From the NCBI GenBank assembly GCA_029194535.1, contig JARFXR010000001.1, forward strand, positions 124,001 to 188,000: DNA of 64,000 bases, written 5' to 3'. Every line of letters starts with the position of its first letter. Position 1 is the stretch's first letter. This document shows, piece after piece, positions 36,002-44,934 of the stretch. The position numbers were made by a program, and so were the translations under genes. The notes below the pieces were generated by a model. It searched no databases. It was not told the origin of the DNA and saw only the letters and a program-made list of their open reading frames with translations. The DNA comes from Nitrospira sp. Its GTDB lineage: Bacteria; Nitrospirota; Nitrospiria; Nitrospirales; Nitrospiraceae.

Positions 36002-36448
36002 ATGAAAAAACAGACCAAGGCAAGGCGGGCGCGATCGACGGATTTTCAGTCCTTGACGGTCGGGCAGGTGATGGGAAACCGACCGCAGTCCGTGCGCCTC
36101 GGAACCAAGGCGGACGTGATCGCCTCCCTCATGGCCGAAGGCTACGGCGCCGTCCCCGTCGTGGACGGGGCGAAGAAGCTGGTCGGCATCGTCAGCGAGC
36201 ACGACCTCTTGGCGGCCATCGACGGCGGCCATCCCCTGAAAGCCGTCACCGCCGGCGACATCATGACCGCCAATCCCTATGCGATTCCACAGGAAACCAC
36301 CCTGGGCACGCTCGTGCACGTGCTCAGCGCCAGCGATCTCGTGCGGGTGCCCGTCGTGGACCACGAGGGAAAGGTGGTCGGGATCGTGGCGAGGCGGGAC
36401 CTGCTGCGGACCTATCTGAAAACCCGCCAGAAGACCGGGCCGCGCTGA
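36002..36448 (+). CDS. Two-CBS-domain protein
   Basis: 148 residues forming a Bateman module: CBS1 about 18-75 (V-G-Q-V-M-G-N-R-P, then Y-G-A-V-P-V-V-D-G-A-K-K-L-V-G-I-V-S-E-H-D-L-L) and CBS2 about 82-140 (A-G-D-I-M-T, then V-R-V-P-V-V-D-H-E-G-K-V-V-G-I-V-A-R-R-D-L-L). Such stand-alone pairs bind adenine nucleotides and regulate partners. GAGAGGAG lies nine bases upstream of the ATG. Its partner is not evident; the upstream secreted protein is in the same direction. Confidence 0.9.
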   Translation: MKKQTKARRARSTDFQSLTVGQVMGNRPQSVRLGTKADVIASLMAEGYGAVPVVDGAKKLVGIVSEHDLLAAIDGGHPLKAVTAGDIMTANPYAIPQETTLGTLVHVLSASDLVRVPVVDHEGKVVGIVARRDLLRTYLKTRQKTGPR

Positions 36449-36470
36449 AGCCGGACGGAGACTGCCGGAC

Positions 36471-36623
36471 ATGACCGTTCGCATCGCCCACACGGCGCTC
36501 ATGGAACGGGTGGCGACGATCGAATGGACGAGCCTGTCAGGGAATCTGGACGAGCAGGCGAACCAACCATCGTTGGCGCCATTGCTCAGCTTTGAAATTA
36601 AGGGAATCGCGCTGGCGGCCTAA
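36471..36623 (+). CDS. Tiny open frame, unknown, possibly a junction relic
   Basis: 50 codons from ATG 36471, 22 bases after the CBS gene. No recognised family, no signal sequence. It lies at the border between conserved sequence and the decaying island, so it may be the relic of a lost gene. Weak support. Confidence 0.2.
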   Translation: MTVRIAHTALMERVATIEWTSLSGNLDEQANQPSLAPLLSFEIKGIALAA

Positions 36624-36768
36624 ACTTGCGATAGGGAATTGGTAGCGCTAGCGTCTAGCATCCGTCAAAAAGCCAGAGCGTAGGTTGATATTGACTCATG
36701 CAGGCTTCCTCAAAGGACGGTGATTCGTTCATGATCAAGTTAACTCAGTACCGGAAGGACGACGCCTG

Positions 36769-37548
36769 ATCTGTGATGAACTGCGCGGCGGCATGGATGC
36801 CAGCCAATACAAGGACTATGTCCTGTTCATGCTGTTCATCAAATATGTTTCCGACAAATACGGCGACTCCGACGACTTTGCCCCGCCCGCGGTCATCCCC
36901 AAGGGAGCCAGCTTTAAGGACATGGTCGCCCTCAAGAGCAACAGCGACATCGGCAACCTGATCAACACTCAGGTCATCCAGCCGCTGATCGATACCAATC
37001 AGCGCCTCGCTCGTAGCGACTTTCCCGACTTCAACGACTCGAACAAGCTCGGCGATGGCGCGCAGAAGGTTGAAAAACTGGGCAACCTCATCGCCATATT
37101 TGAGAACCCGGCGCTCGATTTCTCCAAGAACCGCGCCGAGAACGACGACATTCTCGGCCATGCCTACGAATATCTCATGGGGCACTTCGCCACCGAGAGT
37201 GGCAAGAGCAAGGGCCAGTTCTACACCCCGTCCGAAGTCAGCCGCGTCATAGCCAAGGCCATTGGCATCTCGCCAGCCAACTCCAAAGCCGCCACCACCG
37301 CCTATGACCCCACCTGCGGCTCCGGTTCGCTGCACGATTTCCCGACGGCCAACGTCCTTTCGGGCAACACGCTCTTCGATCCCAAGTTCAAGGACGGCGA
37401 GCAGCTCCGCACCTACGACTACGTCGTCGCCAATCCGCCCTTCTCGGACAAGACCTGGTCCACCGGTCTCGCTTTGGGAGACGGCGGGAGCGGAGATCGC
37501 TTCAAACGCGAAATGATTCCGAATAATTCAGAGGTTAAACAGGACTGA
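36769..37548 (+). pseudogene. HsdM remnant (type I restriction-modification, methylase subunit)
   Basis: From about 36769 the frame reads C-D-E-L-R-G-G-M-D-A-S-Q-Y-K-D-Y-V-L-F-M-L-F, the start of type I HsdM proteins, but no start codon precedes it in frame apart from ATG 36793. Motifs seen: G-Q-F-Y-T-P-S-E-V and D-P-T-C-G-S-G-S-L (SAM motif I), then directly H-D-F-P-T-A-N-V and V-V-A-N-P-P-F-S-D-K-T-W-S-T-G (motif IV). In intact proteins 30-45 residues separate C-G-S-G-S-L-L from that segment, so an internal deletion has kept the frame. The C-terminal half is gone, replaced by an unrelated tail ending at 37548. No hsdS or hsdR is present. Confidence 0.8.
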
Positions 37549-37914
37549 GCCTCTGCTCAGATTCGCCAGACGCCCCATAGGCCTGCCTATCAGACCGTCG
37601 TCACTGCCATCCTCAAAGAAGAACTGCGACACATCCACCGGGAAGGCAATCGAGTGATCGGTTGATGGGTTGGGCGGTCGTCCCTCCCCATTGGCATGTC
37701 TACCGCCATTGACGAATCCATCAATTCTTTTGCTGGACCGTGCTGCAATCTGAATCCGTTGTTCTGAGTAGGGATCACCTTTCGAACCTCTTCTGATCAA
37801 CGTTCCGAAGCGAATGAAGGGGGAAAGTGCTATGGAGTGAATTCTGCTCGGGCGATCAGTACGTGGAAATAGCATCATATTGCCGCGCCGTGGGTTCAAA
37901 TAGGAGAGATTGGC
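37549..37914. other. Spacer after the HsdM remnant, no gene seen
   Basis: About 365 bases with no frame I can support. Low similarity to anything nearby. A short string caaataggaga near 37898 recurs near 43310, both just beyond the 3' end of a reverse-strand porin gene. Confidence 0.3.
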
Positions 37915-38973
37915 TTAAAACTGCACATATAAATTACAATAATAATAGTTGGATGGCAGACGATAGTGATCGTACAGGTCATGAATCCATGAAATGCCGA
38001 AGAAGAGATTGTCTTTCGGCACCCAGTTGACTTGTGGGCCCAGACCATATGACTCGCTCCTCACGGCGCTGGTGTTCAGACGCAGCAAAGCGAGGGCATC
38101 GGCCGCTTGAGGACCTGGGTCGTCATTGGCGACTTGCGTATAGAAGTAACCATGCAGGCCGACGGAGAGCCAATTGGTCACAAACTGGTTAAACACATAT
38201 TCGAGATGGAATTCTGGGGCAGTCCAGTACTGTGTGTGCGGGTTCGTGGTGTTGGCCATCAGGCCTCCCGTCGCAGACAGCTCCGTCCCCGATTTTTCAT
38301 GAAAAAAAGTGAATGCAAGATTTGTATCGAAACCCCAGTAACCACGGTTGAGATTCACCGCACTATTCGGATCCCACCCTCCCGTTGGCATATAGATTAC
38401 TTCGAAGGTCGAAAGGGAGAAATCCTCGCCAAATTTCCATGACAAGTAAGCTGGGATCAATCCGGACGTTCCGATTCCGGCATTGTTCTCCCCAGACTGA
38501 GGGGACCCGAGTAGCGTAGACGACGTGGCCAGAGTACTTTGGAGCGAGGCCGCGGCTAGGGATGCAAAGCCGCCAAAGGAAAAGGTGGCACCGCCAAGAA
38601 TTGGCTTCTCGAGTGTGTAGAGACCGAGCGGCGCGAGAAAGGCTTGCTGAACGTCGACGGAGACATGCGCTCTGTTATTAATCACGACTTGGTCTATTTT
38701 GCTCGAAATGAAGCCCGTGTATTGGGTCATTGAGAATGTACCCGGCTTGGGCTGCGCTGCCACGAGCAAATCGCCGTAGGTGCCTGGGTAGTAGTTGCTC
38801 CCTGCACCTTCAGCGGCATGAGCCAGTGGTGACTTCGCCAACCCAAGGAGCATGAGCCCCAGTGCCAGAATGATGAGGATCGTTTGGGCAGGAGTCGCGG
38901 CAGAGTTTCCCTTCACTCGCACATGGCGACTTGAATTTGCCTGACCACCTGGGCTGCTGAACAAATGGTCCAT
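37915..38973 (-). CDS. Outer-membrane porin, phenol-degradation MetA/SphA-like
   Basis: 352 residues. A long signal region (about residues 25-55, ending A-H-A-A-E) precedes a beta-barrel-like protein with alternating aromatic strands, ending in an aromatic residue (Y-V-Q-F), the normal C-terminal signature of outer-membrane barrels. Typical segments are L-P-A-Y-L-S-W-K-F-G-type (L-I-P-A-Y-L-S-W-K-F-G), G-Y-W-G-F-D-T-N-L-A-F-T and S-Y-G-L-G-P-Q-V-N-W, as in the putative transporter family linked to aromatic degradation. ATG 38973 has GAGG six bases upstream. It follows the arylsulfatase by about 20 bases and so is likely cotranscribed. A broken second copy is at 45189-45540. Confidence 0.75.
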   Translation of the reverse strand: MDHLFSSPGGQANSSRHVRVKGNSAATPAQTILIILALGLMLLGLAKSPLAHAAEGAGSNYYPGTYGDLLVAAQPKPGTFSMTQYTGFISSKIDQVVINNRAHVSVDVQQAFLAPLGLYTLEKPILGGATFSFGGFASLAAASLQSTLATSSTLLGSPQSGENNAGIGTSGLIPAYLSWKFGEDFSLSTFEVIYMPTGGWDPNSAVNLNRGYWGFDTNLAFTFFHEKSGTELSATGGLMANTTNPHTQYWTAPEFHLEYVFNQFVTNWLSVGLHGYFYTQVANDDPGPQAADALALLRLNTSAVRSESYGLGPQVNWVPKDNLFFGISWIHDLYDHYRLPSNYYYCNLYVQF

Positions 38974-38993
38974 ACTAATCCTCAATTATTTGG

Positions 38994-40457
38994 TTACTTC
39001 GTTTGATAGCCCTTAAATTCCTCACCGGGTTTCGTGTTTGGGTATTTGTGCAGACCCACCTCGTACTTCATGATCTCCCGAAAGACCGGCGCAAAGAGCC
39101 AGCCATGCGTCAACTGTGTGCTGAAGAGATTCCAGTCCTCGTGCGGATCACTGCTCAGGTCATAGGTCAACGGGAACTGCGGCTTGACGATGGGCTTGTC
39201 CACTCCTTCGGAGTAGCGCAAGATCATCTTGTAAATCTTCCACTTGACGGACATCAGCTCGCCGTCAGGGCCGAAGAGCATGTAGGAGTCTCGGCCCGTG
39301 GTCGGGGATTTACCCAGGAGGAAGGCGGAGGCGTCGATGCCGTCAATCGGGCGGTCCTTGGGGACAAGATCTGACGCACTGGCGAGGCCGGCAAAGGTGG
39401 GCAGCCAGTCAGCTGCGGCGAGCATTTCGTCGGTGACGACTCCCGCCGGCACCTTCCCGGGCCATCGAACTATCCCCGCAGTCCGGTAGCTCCCTTCAAA
39501 CGGCACATTGAAGAAGTCCCCTCGCCAAGGCCCGCTGGATCCTCCCTGGCTGGCCACCAGGGACGCGCCGTTGCCGTTGTCGCTGGTGAGCACCACAAGC
39601 GTGTTATCGTCGATGCCCGCTTCCTTGATGGCATCAAGGATTTGCCCGATGCGAAAGTCCATCTCACCAAGAAGGTCAGAATAGACTCCGCCGCGCTGCG
39701 CCGATTTGCCTACAAAGTTCGGGTTCACCATGAAGGGCGGATGCAACTCCGAATACCCAACATAGACGAAGAACGGCTTCTTTGCGGCAGCCTCCCGCTT
39801 GATGAAGTCAATCGTCTTTGGAACGAGGTATTTCTCGTCCACGACGGGCCGCACGTTCAAATCAAGCGGCATGACCGGAGTGGAAGGCTGACCCTTCTTG
39901 CCTTCCCAGATCATGGGTGGCTTCATGCCCGATTCCTTGAAGAGCGGGTAGCTCGTGTACCCGGCTTCATCCCAACTATCCTGCACGCCCCACCACTCAT
40001 CGAACCCTTGATCGTTCGGGAGCCGGCCTGGGACGTTGCCGAGGTGCCACTTGCCGTACAGGGCGGTGGAATAGCCGGCCTGCGACAACAGCTCGGCGAT
40101 AGTGTATTCCCATGGAGCCAGGCCATAGTGCCCCTGCCCAGGCAAGGGCACGGTGAACGTGCCAGATCGGACTGAGTAGCGTCCGGTCATGATGGCGGCT
40201 CGTGATGGTGTGCATTGCGCCTCGACGTTGTAGTTGTTGAAGCGGATACCTTCGCTCGCCAACTTGTTGATGCGCGGTGTAGGCGTCGTCCCGCCGTAGA
40301 CGCTGAAATCACCCCAGCCGACGTTGTCCACCAAGATGAAGACAATGTTGGGCTTATCGGCCGCGAACGAGGCCGTGGGCAACACCGCCGTGCCGGTGAT
40401 CAGCCAGATTCCAAAGTAACCAAACATGCTCATGGTGCGCGTCGAGACACACTTCAT
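38994..40457 (-). CDS. Exported arylsulfatase (sulfatase family)
   Basis: 487 residues with signal peptide 1-33 (ending T-A-S-F-A-A-D). The sulfatase signature is C82-T-P-S-R-A-A-I-M-T-G-R-Y, where C82 of the C-x-P-x-R motif must be oxidised to formylglycine by a separate enzyme. Metal ligands D44-N45 (V-D-N), and D-N-G-N-G in T-S-D-N-G-N are present, with G-K-W-H-L-G and the C-terminal subdomain, all full length. It acts in the periplasm on sulfate esters. AAAGGAGAGG precedes the ATG. The IS element begins about 50 bases upstream, so its promoter region was probably altered by insertion. Confidence 0.93.
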   Translation of the reverse strand: MKCVSTRTMSMFGYFGIWLITGTAVLPTASFAADKPNIVFILVDNVGWGDFSVYGGTTPTPRINKLASEGIRFNNYNVEAQCTPSRAAIMTGRYSVRSGTFTVPLPGQGHYGLAPWEYTIAELLSQAGYSTALYGKWHLGNVPGRLPNDQGFDEWWGVQDSWDEAGYTSYPLFKESGMKPPMIWEGKKGQPSTPVMPLDLNVRPVVDEKYLVPKTIDFIKREAAAKKPFFVYVGYSELHPPFMVNPNFVGKSAQRGGVYSDLLGEMDFRIGQILDAIKEAGIDDNTLVVLTSDNGNGASLVASQGGSSGPWRGDFFNVPFEGSYRTAGIVRWPGKVPAGVVTDEMLAAADWLPTFAGLASASDLVPKDRPIDGIDASAFLLGKSPTTGRDSYMLFGPDGELMSVKWKIYKMILRYSEGVDKPIVKPQFPLTYDLSSDPHEDWNLFSTQLTHGWLFAPVFREIMKYEVGLHKYPNTKPGEEFKGYQTK

Positions 40458-40507
40458 GGGCCTCTCCTTTCATATCATAGGTGACCGTGGAATCTATTGT
40501 TCCCCTA

Positions 40508-41876
40508 ACAGGCTGTTGACAAACTGGCGTCTGCGGAGAGTTGCTGTGGTAAATTCACCGGTCGATATCTCCGATCAAGGTCCTGTGCGTCGATCATGGG
40601 GTTCGTCCCTCACTCATCCCGCTCTTCCGAACTTCCGCTCCCCGCAGGGCTGGCCACCTAGGCTGGAGCTGGGAGCAATGTCGCCAGCCGCTTCAGATGC
40701 AGCAGCCAGCCCATCAGATAGGCTTCGTCGCGGACTTGGAGCAACCCCCGTCGGCGAAATCGGCGGAAGCCGTGCCAACATTTCGCCTCGCCCCACAGCT
40801 CTTCAATCTTCTTCCGTGCTCGCTGCGAGCAGCGGTAGCCCACCGTCCGACTCAGCCGGCGTACCCGCTGATGCACCGCCTCTCGTCCGGTGGTCTTGGC
40901 CGCAATGTGCGGGATGATGCGTCGCCGGAAGAGTGCCGTCAGAAATGGTTTGGCAAAATAGCCCTTATCGGCTCCGACGGTCTGAATCCGCTGGCGATGT
41001 TTCTGATGAAACGTATCGATCAACGTGCGCCCGCCGGCCGTCTCCGAGGCCGGGCCCCGAAACGGCTCCACATTGATGCCGACCAAAAGCCGATGCCGGT
41101 TCTCCATCAGCCCGTTGACCGTATAGCCCACGATCGCTGCGGTCCCCTGGCCTTTGTTGGCCAACTTGGCGTCGGGATCGGTCGTCGAGACATGCGTCTG
41201 ATTGGAGCGCCGCTCCCCGCGAAATGTGATTGTGGGATTGCCCGGATCCTGGTCCGGCTCCGGCCCCGCATCCAGGGACCGAATCCGCCACTTGTACTCC
41301 TCTGGCTTCAGGAACACTTCCCTGGGCACGAAGCTCTTGTGCGAGGCATTCGCCTGCACGAGCGTCCCATCAAGCGTCGTATGCTGCGAGACCAACTGCT
41401 GTTTGATGGCAACGGCCACCGTCTCATCAAACAACCGTTCGAGCAGCCCGCTCTCGGTAAACCGCCGCTTCCGGTTCTGGGAGAACGTGGAGTGATCCCA
41501 CGGAGCCGTGTCCAAGTCCAGTCCCACAAACCACCGGAGGACCAGATTCCCGGTCAGCTCCCGCACTAAGGCGCGCTCGGACGTGACCCCGAGCAGATAG
41601 CCGCCCAGCAGGGCCAGAAAGAGTTGCTCCGGCGGAATCGACGGGCGGCCGGTGTCGGCATACAGCGATTTGCACAAGTGCCGAATCCGGTCGGTGTCGA
41701 TCAGCGATCGAATTTTCCGCATCGGGTGATCGGCCGTCACGAACTGCTCCAGAGTGATGTGGTAGAACATCGACGGTTGCGGATCGGCTGTACCCATCAT
41801 CGGTCGGTCCCTCCTGATGGGCATCGTGTGTATCATACTCGCGTCAAAACTCAAGAGGAGTTTGTCAACAGCCTGC
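40508..41876 (-). mobile_element. IS5-like insertion sequence, intact
   Basis: A 1369-base element bounded by 17-base perfect inverted repeats (left 40509-40525, caggctgttgacaaact; right 41859-41875) and flanked by TA (CTA) on both sides, consistent with a short target duplication. It holds one full transposase gene on the reverse strand. The right end sits within the tail of a response-regulator remnant and the left end about 50 bases upstream of the arylsulfatase. Confidence 0.88.
40658..41797 (-). CDS. DDE transposase of the IS5-like element
   Basis: 379 residues from ATG 41797. N-terminal DUF772-type helical domain (F-V-T-A-D-H-P-M-R-K-I-R and P-S-I-P-P-E-Q-L-F-L-A-L-L), then the catalytic domain: first Asp in T-L-D-G-T-L-V-Q-A-N-A, second Asp in V-G-A-D-K-G-Y-F, and Glu in E-E-L-W-G-E-A-K-C-W-H-G. 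Complete with no stops or shifts, so the element may be active. Longer in-frame starts up to 41854 fall close to the inverted repeat and are less likely. Confidence 0.92.
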   Translation of the reverse strand: MGTADPQPSMFYHITLEQFVTADHPMRKIRSLIDTDRIRHLCKSLYADTGRPSIPPEQLFLALLGGYLLGVTSERALVRELTGNLVLRWFVGLDLDTAPWDHSTFSQNRKRRFTESGLLERLFDETVAVAIKQQLVSQHTTLDGTLVQANASHKSFVPREVFLKPEEYKWRIRSLDAGPEPDQDPGNPTITFRGERRSNQTHVSTTDPDAKLANKGQGTAAIVGYTVNGLMENRHRLLVGINVEPFRGPASETAGGRTLIDTFHQKHRQRIQTVGADKGYFAKPFLTALFRRRIIPHIAAKTTGREAVHQRVRRLSRTVGYRCSQRARKKIEELWGEAKCWHGFRRFRRRGLLQVRDEAYLMGWLLHLKRLATLLPAPA

Positions 41877-42270
41877 TAGAGGAAGAAAAGGGGAAACAAA
41901 GGTGTGGCCGATGAGGGGCTTCGGTTATTCCCAGTCGCAAATCGGTAGTAAAACGACGCTTCATAACGTAGGCAGATCCTCCGGCGGCCAGGCATGCTCT
42001 GAGTAGGTCAGGATCTTCGAGCACGGTCAAGACGACGATCTTGTCATGTGACCCCGCTGCGGTAAGCCACTCGATCCCTGTCAGTCCAGGCATCGAGATG
42101 TCGAGCACTAGCCCGTCGGGCAGGAGTTGCTCGACGTCGTCGAGCGCGGCAACCTGTCATTGACGGTTGAGACGATGTCGAACTCCGATTCCAAGAGGCG
42201 TCTTTCAGCCTCCAAATTATCGCGATGATCGTCCGCGAGGATGAGACGCACCCGACATGCCAAGCTGACC
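41877..42270 (-). pseudogene. Response-regulator fragment B, frameshifted and cut by the IS
   Basis: Reverse strand. From about 42265 the frame reads V-R-L-I-L-A-D-D-H-R-D-N-L-E-A-E-R-R-L-L-E, the start of a receiver domain. Near 42150 the coding frame changes and continues as A-L-D-D-V-E-Q-L-L-P-D-G-L-V-L-D-I-S-M-P-G-L-T-G with the phospho-acceptor Asp, then I-V-V-L-T-V-L-E-D-P-D and A-Y-V-M-K. The sequence stops resembling a regulator just before the IS end at 41876; the DNA-binding domain is missing. Confidence 0.75.
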
Positions 42271-42345
42271 ATGATAGTCCAGCCCATCAATGTGTCATGT
42301 AAGCGGGTTCTTCCGGCCAACACTTCCCTTATCGAGAATGACCGC

Positions 42346-42500
42346 TCAGAGCTTGCGGAATGTTTCAAGAGATAGGCTGATGCTCCCCCTTCGAAATGCT
42401 TCTTTCATCAAGTCGGGATCCTCGTTTGCTGTAATGAAGATGAGTTTCACGGCGGGGAGTAAACGTTTCAACCGTGATCCTGGGCTATAACCAAAGGTCC
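42346..42500 (-). pseudogene. Response-regulator fragment A, frameshifted
   Basis: Reverse strand. R-L-K-R-L-L-P-A-V-K-L-I-F-I-T-A-N-E-D-P-D-L-M-K-E-A-F-R-R-G is the third-fourth strand region of a receiver domain. A frame change near 42375 leads to G-A-S-A-Y-L-L-K-H-S-A-S-S-E and S-I-R-E-V-L-A-G-R, its last part. The N-terminal half with the phospho-acceptor and the DNA-binding half are lost; it joins directly to fragment B. Confidence 0.7.
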
Positions 42501-42543
42501 CGTCTATAAAACGCGACAACCCAAACCTAAATTGGGCTGACAC

Positions 42544-43143
42544 ATGGAGATCGCGAGCGTGATTAACATTGCTTTATCCGTGATACTCAGTTTGGGTGGT
42601 GGAGGCCTGCTAGACTTTGCATTGAGCTCATGGCTTGGCAAGGTGTGGGCAAACCGAATTTTAGAGTCCGACCGTCGAAGATTTAATGAAGAACTTGAAC
42701 GACTGAGAGGTGAGCTAAATAAAGCAATTCACGTTCACCGAGTTCAGTTTGAAACCGAGTTCAAGGTGATTTCTGAAATTTGGGAAAAGGTTGCGAGGGT
42801 TCGCCAAACCATGGGTGGAATTCGACCAACTATGGATCTGGTTGATCCGAATGAGGATCGAAGAGCACGACTTGAGAGACGTTTTAAACCATTCCCAATG
42901 GCACTAGATGAGCTAATTCGAACCGTGGATTTGCACAGTCCTTTCTACCCACAGAATCTTTTTACCGAACTGTCTGGGGCTATTCAGATCGCAAGACGTG
43001 AGGAAACAGACGTTCTTACGAGCAAATTAGACGAACGCGACTGGTTCGATAGAGGTAGAAGTAATTTCGATGAGTTCGTGAAACGAGCGGACGTAATATC
43101 AGCGCTTATTCGTGAGAGGCTTTCCACCCTCCGTGTATCGTAA
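42544..43143 (+). CDS. AT-rich orphan membrane-anchored coiled-coil protein, unknown
   Basis: 199 residues from ATG 42544. Residues 4-32 form one hydrophobic stretch (V-I-N-I-A-L-S-V-I-L-S-L-G-G-G-G-L-L), probably a membrane anchor. Residues 38-85 are a charged coiled coil (R-R-R-F-N-E-E-L-E-R-L-R-G-E-L-N-K-A-I). The rest is helical. No enzyme motif is visible. GC content is well below that of the neighbours, a sign of transfer. The start lies just after a response-regulator remnant on the other strand, and no usual ribosome site is clear. Proteins of this layout occur as orphans in accessory islands; a defence or stress role would be a guess. Confidence 0.6.
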   Translation: MEIASVINIALSVILSLGGGGLLDFALSSWLGKVWANRILESDRRRFNEELERLRGELNKAIHVHRVQFETEFKVISEIWEKVARVRQTMGGIRPTMDLVDPNEDRRARLERRFKPFPMALDELIRTVDLHSPFYPQNLFTELSGAIQIARREETDVLTSKLDERDWFDRGRSNFDEFVKRADVISALIRERLSTLRVS

Positions 43144-43356
43144 CCAAGGCGCTGTTTTGCAAAAGGCCCAAAACATCTATAATTCTATTCCCTAACTGCT
43201 TGAAATTCCTGCTGCAGCCTATCCGTATTTACAGGGTTCAATAGTAAATCATTCTGGCCAGAGGCTGGGAGCTCAACTATTGCAGAGCAGGATCCAGCAT
43301 CCATTCGACCCAAATAGGAGATGGGGTCGGGCCAGTCTATACAGCTCTGGGGCCTT
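43144..43356. other. AT-rich spacer
   Basis: About 213 bases between convergent genes, low in GC like the gene before it. No terminator with a U-tract was found. Confidence 0.3.
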
Positions 43357-44934
43357 TTAGAAGATAAGCCGCGCAGACACGAACAGATAGTCACTGTTCT
43401 TATCATTAGGCGAACCAGCCACCCCTTGCTTTAAGAGATTGGAGTAATAGCTGCCTTTGATCAGATACAGCCATCCTCCTTCAACGATGAGATTCGGGCT
43501 CACTGTCCAGGCCACGCGCGTGTCAAAGTCCATGCCCAGATAGGTACCAGCTTGTCCTTTCGGGTCTTGCAAGTTTGCCCCTTGGAATAGGTCTTTGGCC
43601 TGTGCCAACCACCAAAACCGCTGTTTGAACGAGACCTGAAAATTCTTCACCGGTTGCACCGAAATGACATACCCCGGGGAGTTGATATTCGACCGCTTGA
43701 ACAGGCCCCAAATACCTGTCGGGTTGAAGGAAAATCCGTATGTGCCGAAGAGCGGGTCAAAGGTACCATTCTGAGTATCGTTGGGATCTTTATCGCCGCT
43801 AGCATAGTCATATTCAACGCGAATCGCTGGTTTCCACAGAGCATTGAACGTGTAGCCCAGTTCTCCATGCTGGAAGAATGCAAATGTCGTCAAGGGAGGG
43901 CTGCCAGGCTGCAGTGCTGATTCGCCGAACTGATAGGTGGATTCGATTTCGTAGTTGAACGCTCCCGTCGCCTCCGGCTGGAACACCCGAAAGCCCAGAG
44001 TGCTGAGATGCGGTCGCCGGCCTGTCGTGATTTGCTCTTGGTTTTGGCCGGTGGTGCCCTGCGCCAGGTCATTTTGCGTGAGAACAAAGGCATAGAGCTC
44101 GTGGTGGAGCCAGGGCCTGCGCTGATTGAGGTAGGAGAGTCCATAGAAGCTTGTGTGCGAATTCATCGTGTCAGTTGAAGTCTGATGATTTTTCATCGGA
44201 CGCATGACAAACGCCCGGACTTGCCAATCAGTGGGCGTTCCCAACGACCAGTGGACGCCGACGAACGAAGGGGGGACGTTACTGTAGAAACTTCGTGCAA
44301 TGAGCCGGCTTTTTCCGAAGGCCTGAGTAAACTTGCCAATCTGCAGTTCAGTCGGCTGACCCAATCCTAGAAAATTATCGGTCCACAGACTGCCGTAAAG
44401 CTGAAGCGCATCGGTCCGATTTTCCATGGTGTTACTCACGGTCACACCGTAGTTGTACAGCGGGCGGGCGTCCAGAAACTCCGCGTGAAATTTAAATGGC
44501 TTATAGCGCATCTCCATGTTGACATCGGTGCGTTCGGACAACTGTGCCCCGCCAGTAGTCTCGTTCTTCTTGACCGGCTGACTGTAGGATTCATAGCGGG
44601 TCCGGAAATCAACGCCCAAATGGAGCCAGTCCGGAACATGGAGCGCTTGATCAAGATGGAATGGCGATTGAGGGAGTTGTACGGCTGACCCATCCGACAT
44701 CACGATGTCGTGGAGCCGTTGCCTGAGAGGGCCAAACCGCGGTTCCTGCTTCTCCTCGGTGGTGTCAGATGGCGGCGATGCTTCCGATCCGGGAGCTTCA
44801 TGAGCCGGCGGAGTCGTGACGCGATCCTCACTTGAACATACAGCCGGAACCGAGAAAGTGAAAGTGCCACAGATCAACACAAAAGCGACGAAGGCGGTGG
44901 AGGACCTTGCTGAGCGCCCAATAATCGCGGTCAT
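43357..44934 (-). CDS. Outer-membrane porin with alginate-export-type barrel
   Basis: 525 residues. Signal peptide about 1-33 (F-V-A-F-V-L-I-C-G-T-F-T-F-S-V-P-A-V-C-S). After a polar Pro/Glu-rich linker (35-75) the protein is a long beta barrel with alternating strands: W-L-H-L-G-V-D-F-R-T-R-Y-E-S-Y, M-E-M-R-Y-K-P-F, L-Q-L-Y-G-S-L-W-T-D, and a terminal aromatic strand L-F-V-S-A-R-L-I-F. The L-G-V-D-x-R-x-R-Y-E opening is that of the alginate-export (AlgE-like) family found widely in Nitrospira-type and other bacteria, where substrates are unknown. Stand-alone gene in the accessory island. Confidence 0.75.
   Translation of the reverse strand: MTAIIGRSARSSTAFVAFVLICGTFTFSVPAVCSSEDRVTTPPAHEAPGSEASPPSDTTEEKQEPRFGPLRQRLHDIVMSDGSAVQLPQSPFHLDQALHVPDWLHLGVDFRTRYESYSQPVKKNETTGGAQLSERTDVNMEMRYKPFKFHAEFLDARPLYNYGVTVSNTMENRTDALQLYGSLWTDNFLGLGQPTELQIGKFTQAFGKSRLIARSFYSNVPPSFVGVHWSLGTPTDWQVRAFVMRPMKNHQTSTDTMNSHTSFYGLSYLNQRRPWLHHELYAFVLTQNDLAQGTTGQNQEQITTGRRPHLSTLGFRVFQPEATGAFNYEIESTYQFGESALQPGSPPLTTFAFFQHGELGYTFNALWKPAIRVEYDYASGDKDPNDTQNGTFDPLFGTYGFSFNPTGIWGLFKRSNINSPGYVISVQPVKNFQVSFKQRFWWLAQAKDLFQGANLQDPKGQAGTYLGMDFDTRVAWTVSPNLIVEGGWLYLIKGSYYSNLLKQGVAGSPNDKNSDYLFVSARLIF

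Noticed and set aside
34312-36018. 568-residue open frame on the strand opposite the P-type ATPase and the secreted protein
   Set aside because: Spans three sense genes in antisense with biased composition; no domain seen.
37890-43320. Shared string caaataggaga downstream of two porin genes, considered as a tRNA T-arm or an attachment site
   Set aside because: Only about 11-13 bases match, with no cloverleaf and no integrase nearby.
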